DNA of 62,335 bases, taken from the NCBI GenBank assembly GCA_022709365.1, contig JAKLIY010000022.1, forward strand, positions 1-62,335. The letters run 5' to 3'. How positions within the stretch are numbered: the first letter of the stretch is position 1; each line of letters begins with the position of its first letter. The notes under the pieces are model-generated. The model worked only from the letters and a program-made list of their open reading frames with translations. It was not told the DNA's origin and did no database searches. Below are positions 54,373 to 62,335 of this stretch, piece by piece. The translations under genes and the position numbers were made by a program. The DNA comes from Pseudomonadota bacterium (GTDB lineage: Bacteria > Pseudomonadota > Gammaproteobacteria > Competibacterales > Competibacteraceae).

Positions 54373-54389
54373 GCTAGTCCATGACTAGC
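54373..54389 (-). terminator. Probable terminator of the exonuclease gene
   Basis: GCTAGTC-CAT-GACTAGC, perfect 7-bp arms, followed on the minus strand by TTTT. It lies about 77 bp after the exonuclease stop and ahead of the RRM gene. Confidence 0.55.
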
Positions 54390-54465
54390 CATCCGTCAAG
54401 TTCTTCCGCAAGAATCCTTGCAATCTGACGAGAGGATTTGGGGGGGTGAAGAGCGCTATGTTGCG

Positions 54466-55299
54466 TCAAGGCAGCACATCTTCGCTACGTAAATGCGACT
54501 CCGGTGGTTGCGGTCCCAATTCGCCAAGCACTTCGGGTACGGAAGCCGGGCAGGGCTGAGTGCTGGCCTGCCAGCGATCCAGAAATTCCCCCCAGTGTGG
54601 GTGTTGTATCCGGCCCGATTCAAGATAGTCCCGCAAGTTTTGCACACTGACGTTGTGGCCGTGGGCGCTGAGCCGGGTGCTGAAATGCGCCCAGCGCAAA
54701 TACAGCAGGTAGGTGTTGAGTACGTCGCCTTCACAGTACTGATTGATGGCGGCGTAATCGCCGGCAGCGGCCTGCTCGGCAACGTTCTCCCCATGCCCGT
54801 TCCACTTGCCCGGCAGGCCCAGCGCCACGGCCGCTTCGTCCAGCCCCAGTCGGGGTGAAGCGCCAAAGTCGCTCAACACATCCATCAAATCACAGTGCCA
54901 GTTGGATTCGTAGCGGTAGTCATAGCCAAAACGGGGATCAGTGCGGTGCCAGTTGACAGCGGTCAATCCGTGGATCAGAGAGCGCTGCTTCAACACAGCG
55001 GCGTCAAAGCTGCGGCCGTTCCAGGTCACCACCCGAGGCTTCTGCTTGTCGATCATTTGCCAAAACCCAGCCAGGATTTCCCGCTCGCCCCGGTCAGCGA
55101 TGGAGGCTGATCCCAGCTTGCGCACCAGGTAGCGTTCGCGCTCACCTTCCCGCTCGATCCGCGCCAGCAGGAAGCCCAAGGTCACGATCTCATGCTGGAT
55201 CGGTTTAGGGAAGGTGTCAGGGTCACGGTCAGCGGGCAAAATTGCCAGATCAGGCCGGGTTTCCAGATCAATCACCAACAGGTGTTGGGAGGTCGCCAT
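54466..55299 (-). CDS. Predicted 3'-5' exonuclease of the PolB-exonuclease-like family
   Basis: 277 residues. DEDD-type motifs: Exo I VIDLETRPD near the N-terminus, Exo II VTWNGRSFDAAVL and Exo III around YCEGDVLNTYLLYLRW. It matches the PF10108-type stand-alone exonucleases, which act in DNA or RNA trimming; the substrate is unknown. Single gene. Confidence 0.9.
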   Translation of the reverse strand: MATSQHLLVIDLETRPDLAILPADRDPDTFPKPIQHEIVTLGFLLARIEREGERERYLVRKLGSASIADRGEREILAGFWQMIDKQKPRVVTWNGRSFDAAVLKQRSLIHGLTAVNWHRTDPRFGYDYRYESNWHCDLMDVLSDFGASPRLGLDEAAVALGLPGKWNGHGENVAEQAAAGDYAAINQYCEGDVLNTYLLYLRWAHFSTRLSAHGHNVSVQNLRDYLESGRIQHPHWGEFLDRWQASTQPCPASVPEVLGELGPQPPESHLRSEDVLP

Positions 55300-55367
55300 C
55301 AGGGAGGTTATCTTATCTCTCGTTGTTGAAATGAGTCAGACCAAAGCCTGACTCACGGTATCAGGCA

Positions 55368-57548
55368 TTATCGCAAATAGACACCGTCCACCCCGATTTT
55401 ACCGGAACCATTCAACACGTAGACGCCAGCCGAGTTGGCGCGTACCTGGAAAGAGATGTGGCCATCGCCAACGTGGATTTCGTGGCCGGTCACTGCATCG
55501 CGGTAAACACCGTTACGGATGCCGCCGACACTGACGCCCTGATCGCCGCCAATGGCCAGTCCCACCACGGCATAGCTTTCTCCGTAATGGTGATCGCGGA
55601 CAAAGCTCATGCCGCTGCCCCATTCATTGATGTGGCTCATCGCGCCCTTTTGCAGGGCCGGGACGCTGCGGCGAATCTGGTTCAGGCGCTTGATGTGCTG
55701 ATATAAGGGGTTGCTTTGCGTCGCGCCTATCCGCTCGTTAGTGAGGTGATCGCCGAAATAGGCGCGACCTGTTTGATCGAGGGTGTCATCATTGCCGATC
55801 ACATCCTGCGGCGCGCCCTTCATGAATTCGATTTCTTCACCGTAGTACAGGCAGGGAATGCCGCGCACCGTCCACAGCAGGTTGTAGGCCGCCGCCGCCA
55901 TCCACTGCTCGCCCTTGAAACGGAAGCGGAAATCATTGTCCGGCCCGACATCGTGGTTTTGCAGGAAGGTAACCAGTGTGCTGGCGTTGCCATAAATCCA
56001 GTCCATCTCCAACACTCGACCTACTCCATCGAAGCTGCCCCGGCTGAGATTGTCGCGGAAGGTGGAGAACAGGCCGAAATCGAGTTGCGGAAAGCCAGAA
56101 TCACCGCCGGAGTTGGGATCACGCGGGTCGTGGCCTAACCGGGTGTACCACCAGGGCCGGATAAAGGAGGGACCATTGTCGCCACCGCCCAGATCGCCCC
56201 AGCCATAGCCTTTAACCAGATTTTCACCGAACACGAACAGGCCCGGCTTGTGTTCTTTCCAGGCGTTGACGTATTCGAGCAGGTTATCGCGGGGAACGTG
56301 CTTGACCGTGTCGATACGCAGCGCATCGACGCCCATGTCGAGGTAGCGGTTGATCGAGCCGATTAGGTAGTCCTTCACATTTTGCCGGTCGGTGGCGAGA
56401 TTGATGCAATCCCCGGCGATATGCTTCAACTGCACTGCGGCACTTTCCCAGTCGCCGCCGCAGATGAAGCCGTGCTGCATGTACCACTCCGGGTCGAGAG
56501 TCTGAGCGTCGATGCCGAAGAAACGGCCGGGGTTGTAACCAGGCTTGGGTACGGTCTCGCCGGACTTGGGGTCGACCAACGGGATTTTGCCCTCCGGGTC
56601 GGAGTTGTGTCGTTCCTGGTACCAGTCTGGCGCCACCGAATTGTCAATGTCGTCCCGATTCGGCCAAGTGTAATTGCCGAGATTGCCCTGATAGGGACCG
56701 TGGTTAATGCGACCGTGTTCCGAACCTTGCGGAACATAGTATTTGATCGGCAGGTGGTCGATATGGACCTTGCCGCGAATGCCGTACTGGCAGGAGTGAT
56801 TTACCACCACGTCCTGAATGATCTTGATGCCACGTTGGTGGGCTTCGTCGATCAGGTTTTGGTAAGTGGCGTCCGGCGATTCCAGTCGTGGATCAATCCG
56901 GGTCCAGTCGTAGGCGTGGTAGCCGTGATAATCAAGGCCGCTGCGGTTTTCCACCGGCGGGGTGATCCAGATCGCGGTGAACCCGAGGTCGCGGATGTAG
57001 TCGAGCCGCTGAATCAGACCCTTGAAGTCGCCGCGCCAGTGCGGGTCTTCGGGTTGGCCGGTGACCGGGTTGAATTTGATGCGGTCGCGGCAGAAGAAGC
57101 TGATGCTGGGGTCGCCTTCATAAAAGCGGGCGGTTAACAGAAAATAAATGGTTTCTTCGCGGAAATCGCCCAGTGGGCCGTTGGGGTCAATCGGCTCGCG
57201 GGCAGGCGGGATGAGGGCAGTTTGCCGAGAAGCTTCGGGATTGTCAGCCGCGCCGTCCGGTGAATCGGTTGAAGTATCGGGTTGTTGGTCATACCACTGA
57301 CCGTGCATAAAAAAACCATCGCATTCCCGACGCAGGTCACTGGTTTGCCAGCCTTGGCCATCGCTGAAGATCAGGCTGGCGGCTTCGATGCCATTGAATC
57401 GATAGACAAACCAACCGTCGTCTATTGCCACCATGGAGATTCCCGGCCAGTCGGTGCCGGATCCCCCCGGCTGAGTGTCCCAGTAGTGAATGTGGATGTT
57501 GTTGGCCCAGTCGGCGGGTTTCTTGAAATAAACGGTCAGTTCAGTCAT
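55368..57548 (-). CDS. Alpha-amylase family (GH13) enzyme with N-terminal starch-binding domain
   Basis: 726 residues. The N-terminal 95 residues form a beta-rich carbohydrate-binding module of the CBM25/26 type (VYFKKPADWANNIHIHYW). The GH13 barrel shows the four signature regions: VVNHSCQYG, nucleophile Asp in DALRIDTVKHV, acid/base Glu in FVFGENLVKG and FLQNHDVGPD. A C-terminal beta domain ends the chain. No signal peptide is visible, so it probably acts in the cytoplasm on glycogen or maltodextrin. The metal- and substrate-specific subfamily is not assigned. Confidence 0.92.
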   Translation of the reverse strand: MTELTVYFKKPADWANNIHIHYWDTQPGGSGTDWPGISMVAIDDGWFVYRFNGIEAASLIFSDGQGWQTSDLRRECDGFFMHGQWYDQQPDTSTDSPDGAADNPEASRQTALIPPAREPIDPNGPLGDFREETIYFLLTARFYEGDPSISFFCRDRIKFNPVTGQPEDPHWRGDFKGLIQRLDYIRDLGFTAIWITPPVENRSGLDYHGYHAYDWTRIDPRLESPDATYQNLIDEAHQRGIKIIQDVVVNHSCQYGIRGKVHIDHLPIKYYVPQGSEHGRINHGPYQGNLGNYTWPNRDDIDNSVAPDWYQERHNSDPEGKIPLVDPKSGETVPKPGYNPGRFFGIDAQTLDPEWYMQHGFICGGDWESAAVQLKHIAGDCINLATDRQNVKDYLIGSINRYLDMGVDALRIDTVKHVPRDNLLEYVNAWKEHKPGLFVFGENLVKGYGWGDLGGGDNGPSFIRPWWYTRLGHDPRDPNSGGDSGFPQLDFGLFSTFRDNLSRGSFDGVGRVLEMDWIYGNASTLVTFLQNHDVGPDNDFRFRFKGEQWMAAAAYNLLWTVRGIPCLYYGEEIEFMKGAPQDVIGNDDTLDQTGRAYFGDHLTNERIGATQSNPLYQHIKRLNQIRRSVPALQKGAMSHINEWGSGMSFVRDHHYGESYAVVGLAIGGDQGVSVGGIRNGVYRDAVTGHEIHVGDGHISFQVRANSAGVYVLNGSGKIGVDGVYLR

Positions 57549-57583
57549 TCAGGGGGATTCCGGTACAGAGGTTACGGGGATGC

Positions 57584-57790
57584 CTACGCATAGACGGCAG
57601 GCTCGTTAACCGTCTGGTGTCGTTGGCGGATGAAGTCCCAGAGCTTTTCATGGAAATGATAGGCAACCGTATTGCAAACCGGCTCGATCAAAGCGACCAA
57701 GCCGCCGGCCAAGGCGTTGCCTGTCATGGCGTACACGACAGTGAATGCGACTATGACGTGAACGAGGGCGAAAGTGAGGGTCTTGATCAT
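57584..57790 (-). CDS. Small DUF2061 membrane protein
   Basis: 68 residues with two helices (LVHVIVAFTVVYAMTGNALAG and LVALIEPVCNTVAYH) and the DUF2061 histidine-rich tail (HFHEKLWDFI). Unknown function. It precedes the amylase gene by 35 nt, possibly in the same transcript. Confidence 0.85.
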   Translation of the reverse strand: MIKTLTFALVHVIVAFTVVYAMTGNALAGGLVALIEPVCNTVAYHFHEKLWDFIRQRHQTVNEPAVYA

Positions 57791-57898
57791 CGCAGCAGCC
57801 TCCTGAGTGTGGAACTGTGTTCGTTACGATGATCCAGAGAATAGTCATTTTTACCCATAGCTAAAGTTGATTTTTGTTATCAAATCTATTGAATCTGA

Positions 57899-60202
<2,304 letters not shown>

Positions 60203-60320
60203 CCGCTTTTAGCCTCTCTCGATCATGCAAAGAGCATAGAACTCTGGAGAACTGATCGCCAGATCACCGGGGACTGTCGGTCTGGCGGATCACGGCAGGG
60301 GATTTGCGAGCAGCGCTGAG

Positions 60321-60557
60321 CTAAATGGAGTAGTTCGGGGCGACGCCGGGTATTTCGATACTGGTGATCATGACGCCATTGCATTGAACCGCCGCCGACT
60401 TGCCAATGCAGTCATCGCCGAACAGCGTTGTCAGGGCTTCGGTCAGCAGTTGCGCGTCAGCTTGCAGATGATGCTTGCGACCTCCGGCGTCCAGAATCAG
60501 CGTCGCTATCGGGCCATCATTCACCACGTCGGCGATGGTTCCAGTGACGTACATCAT
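60321..60557 (-). CDS. Small hypothetical protein, 78 residues
   Basis: MMYVTGTIADVVNDGPIATLIL...: beta-rich, soluble, resembles a small OB- or barrel-like fold, but no family is recognised. It starts 3 nt after the stop of the next small ORF, suggesting one operon. Confidence 0.6.
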   Translation of the reverse strand: MMYVTGTIADVVNDGPIATLILDAGGRKHHLQADAQLLTEALTTLFGDDCIGKSAAVQCNGVMITSIEIPGVAPNYSI

Positions 60558-60560
60558 GGC

Positions 60561-60788
60561 TTACGCTCCATCGTCCGGGGAAAAAATCTTTTCTTCATGA
60601 AAGTGTTCGATACAGGCATAGGGTTCAGGCTCCTCAATGGCAATAGTCTGCTGCGCAACAATCCTGAGAAATGGTATTACGATCTCATCCTTCTTGCACG
60701 CGACAGGCTTTAGCCAAGATGAGAACGCGCTGTCCCGAGCGAGTTCATCGCCCTGATGAGGGCGAGCAGATGGTTTGGTGGCGAGCAT
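60561..60788 (-). CDS. Small hypothetical protein, 75 residues
   Basis: No family recognised. Its ATG lies inside the antisense of the IS200-type remnant (60787-60951), so its 5' end may be a product of that insertion. The C-terminal part (PYACIEHFHEEKIFSPDDG) looks soluble and acidic. Coupled to the following small ORF by a 3-nt gap. Confidence 0.45.
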   Translation of the reverse strand: MLATKPSARPHQGDELARDSAFSSWLKPVACKKDEIVIPFLRIVAQQTIAIEEPEPYACIEHFHEEKIFSPDDGA

Positions 60789-60951
60789 GTGTGCGATCCA
60801 GGTAGCGCGGATCTACAGAGAGCGTCGGCGCAACTTTACCGGGCAACACTTGTGGGCGCGGGACTACTTCGTCTCGACTGTGAGTCGAGACGAAGTGATG
60901 GTTCGTGACTACATCCGTCGTCAGGAAGAGGAAGATCGCTATTTAGATTAG
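60787..60951 (+). pseudogene. C-terminal remnant of an IS200/IS605-type TnpA transposase
   Basis: 54 residues reading AIQVARIYRERRRNFTGQ, HLWARDYFVSTVSRDEVMVRDYI and RRQEEEDRYLD before TAG. This matches the end of IS200-type Y1 transposases, including the region just after the catalytic His and Tyr domain. The N-terminal two thirds are absent. Confidence 0.85.
60866..60896. repeat. Perfect 14-bp inverted repeat within the tnpA remnant
   Basis: ACTTCGTCTCGACT (60866-60879) and AGTCGAGACGAAGT (60883-60896) are exact reverse complements around a 3-nt loop. No T-run follows. Confidence 0.8.
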
Positions 60952-60966
60952 CTCAACTTCGGCTCT

Positions 60967-61513
60967 TTGGTATCTTGCGGAGCACTGAACGACCGGGAGG
61001 AACGGGCGCGCGAATGGGACGAATATAAGGACGAGCAGAACCGGCGGTGGGAAGCGAACCAGGTGGAATTGTGGGGGCTGCACGAAGAGATCATGGCCCA
61101 GGCCCAAGAAACACGAGCGAGGTATCGGGGCCTTGGGGTCGCGCTGGGGCCTGCAATCCGAGAAGGCGTTCCGCGACGCGCTGGCGGGGATTCTGGAACA
61201 GAACTTTGGTGTGCAGGTGATCAACGTCAACGAGTACGATGATCAGGGCGAGGTGTTCGGGCGACCCGATCAGGTGAAACTGGACGTGATCGTCAAGAAT
61301 GGCTTACTGTTGATTTACGAACTTAAATCGTCCATCGACAAGGCCGGGATGTACAGCTTCGAGCGCAAGGCGCGGTTTTACGAACAACGGCACCAGCGGA
61401 CCGCGAACCGGCTGATCGTGATTTCGCCGATGATTGAGGCCCGGGCGCGGAAGGTGGCCGAGCGGCTGGGGATCGAGACTTACGGCGATTCGACCGAGGT
61501 GGAGACGTTGTGA
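60967..61513 (+). pseudogene. Frameshifted DUF3782 protein (PD-(D/E)XK nuclease-like)
   Basis: The first part (60967-about 61100) is a coiled-coil start (EERAREWDEYKDEQNRRW). The second part (from about 61115) continues in another frame with the family core IGALGSRWGLQSEKAFRDAL, NVNEYDDQGEVFGRPDQVKLDV and ELKSSIDKAGMYSFERKA, the last resembling a D-x-n-E-x-K nuclease core. A one-base frameshift near 61095-61125 separates them. The N-terminus is directly after the tnpA stop and may be truncated. A C-terminal 126-residue piece might still be made from TTG 61133. Confidence 0.75.
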
Positions 61514-61587
61514 GACTTTTTTCGCCTTTGGCCTTTCCGGAGGAGGCAGTGCGCTGGGTTGGGGGTTTTGAGGATCAAGAAACGCGG

Positions 61588-61800
61588 ATGACTGTGATGA
61601 TTCACCCGATGTCGGACGTGCAAAGCCCAAACCTTGGTGAGGGTACCCGGATTTGGCAATTCGTGGTTATTTTGCCCAAGGCCAGGATCGGTCGTGATTG
61701 CAATATTTGCGCGCATTGCCTGATTGAGAATGAGGTGATCATCGGTGATCGCGTGACCGTGAAATCCGGCATGACCAAGTTAATAACTCCTAACGCGTAG
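61588..61800 (+). pseudogene. Truncated sugar N-acetyltransferase (WbpD/WlbB-like) N-terminus
   Basis: 70 codons. The start ([22 protein letters not shown], continuing [20 protein letters not shown]) matches UDP-sugar N-acetyltransferases of surface-polysaccharide clusters. After KSG the sequence diverges (MTKLITPNA) and stops, where the intact family continues for well over 100 residues. The break is also where base composition changes. Confidence 0.8.
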
Positions 61801-61811
61801 AGAAAATAGTA

Positions 61812-62335
61812 ATGACTTTAAAAATCCATGAGACTTCAATTGTTCATCCTGATGCAGTAATTGGTGAAAATGTGATCATTAGTCCTTATGCAGTAATTGG
61901 AAAATCTTCTATTGGAAATGAATGTATTATTCATCCTCATGTAGTGATTGCTGATGGTGTAGATTTAGGGGCGCGTACTGAAGTTTTTCCTGGGGCTTTT
62001 ATTGGAAAAGAACCTAAAGGGGCTGGAGCTTTGGCCAGAAAGCCTGAATTCGACTTACACGTTAAAATTGGCGAAGAGTGTTCAATTAGCCCTCACGCTG
62101 TTATATATTATGATGTGGAGATTGGTTCTAATACACTTATTGGTGATGGCGCATCAATCAGGGAGAAATGCCAAGTTGGTTCGAAGTGTATTTTGAGTCG
62201 CTATGTCACTATAGCATTCCTATACAGGTTGTGGAATATTCAAGTACCAATGGGGTTTTTTAAAATTAAAAACTCTTTTATTGAGGAAATTGAAAAAACT
62301 GCATTTAACCTGCATAAATGTTTTATTTTCAAAAA
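61812..62335 (+). CDS. Hexapeptide-repeat acyltransferase, AT-rich, 3' end beyond the window
   Basis: Reading frame open to the last base (174 codons here). Left-handed beta-helix repeats are clear to about residue 135 (HPDAVIGENVIISPYAVIG, NECIIHPHVVI, GSNTLIGDGASI). After that (IAFLYRLWNIQVPMGF) the repeat pattern is lost, which could be a real helical tail or a frameshift. It resembles LpxA/LpxD-like or O-antigen acyltransferases. The codon usage is far more AT-rich than all upstream genes, implying recent transfer, probably of a surface-polysaccharide cluster. Confidence 0.7.
   Translation, partial: MTLKIHETSIVHPDAVIGENVIISPYAVIGKSSIGNECIIHPHVVIADGVDLGARTEVFPGAFIGKEPKGAGALARKPEFDLHVKIGEECSISPHAVIYYDVEIGSNTLIGDGASIREKCQVGSKCILSRYVTIAFLYRLWNIQVPMGFFKIKNSFIEEIEKTAFNLHKCFIFK

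Overview
The window looks like a GC-rich gammaproteobacterial chromosome segment with compact operons. An intracellular-type GH13 amylase, dense interspersed repeats, sulfur assimilation genes and Family 2A encapsulin genes would fit a Competibacter-like (glycogen-accumulating) or related environmental lineage. This placement is inference; no rRNA or other taxonomic marker is present. No tRNA, rRNA or CRISPR array was recognised.

Sulfur and encapsulin block (about 0.5-16.8 kb). A plus-strand operon encodes a periplasmic sulfate-binding protein, O-acetylserine sulfhydrylase, an EpsC-type serine acetyltransferase, an XRE-cupin regulator and a rhodanese. It converges, across two repeat elements, on a minus-strand operon encoding a Family 2A (SrpI-like) encapsulin shell, a stand-alone disordered protein, a cysteine desulfurase with a disordered N-terminal extension, and an FAD oxidoreductase. 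The stand-alone protein ends in the same motif that joins the extension to the desulfurase catalytic domain, so it looks like a freed, internally duplicated cargo-loading domain. Further along come a degenerate-EAL/serine-hydrolase fusion, a chromate transporter, a cysTWA sulfate ABC transporter and a CysB-type regulator. Together these would import sulfate, make cysteine, and feed it to a desulfurase housed in a protein compartment.

Decayed and metal-resistance block (16.8-25 kb). There is a decayed histidine kinase, an orphan hypothetical gene, a PilZ protein, and a stranded N-ATPase-type atpD. The atpD is flanked by a stop-interrupted atpC start and the first residues of a CDF metal exporter. 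An arsenic operon follows (ArsR-ArsC fusion, Acr3, DUF2703, permease, redox thioredoxin), whose promoter predicts a nearly leaderless mRNA.

Miscellaneous block (25-39.5 kb). This holds a secreted nuclease, a DJ-1/PfpI protein, an ArsB/SLC13-type transporter, glycerate kinase, a PhoX-like lipoprotein, a di-heme lipoprotein whose stop codon carries an intact IS5-family element, an ECF sigma/anti-sigma/subtilase trio, small hypotheticals, a charged-repeat exported protein and a monoheme cytochrome c.

Phosphorus-free lipid island (39.6-46.9 kb). A PlcP/LpxH-like phosphoesterase with BtaB and BtaA (betaine lipid), OlsA and OlsB (ornithine lipid), a PAP2 phosphatase and a GT4 glycosyltransferase sit side by side. 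They could replace phospholipids when phosphate is short.

Queuosine block (47.2-52.2 kb). queE, a triple-domain queD, queC and queF lie downstream of a tandem-AAA ATPase. The three QueD domains appear to share out the active-site residues. Then follow an AlaA-like aminotransferase, an RRM protein, a PolB-type exonuclease, an amylase, DUF2061 and a 2OG-Fe(II) oxygenase with a poly-Asp tract. The right edge (60.8 kb on) is a scar zone: an IS200-type tnpA remnant, a frameshifted DUF3782 gene, a truncated sugar acetyltransferase, and an abrupt change to AT-rich DNA with a second hexapeptide-repeat gene that runs off the window.
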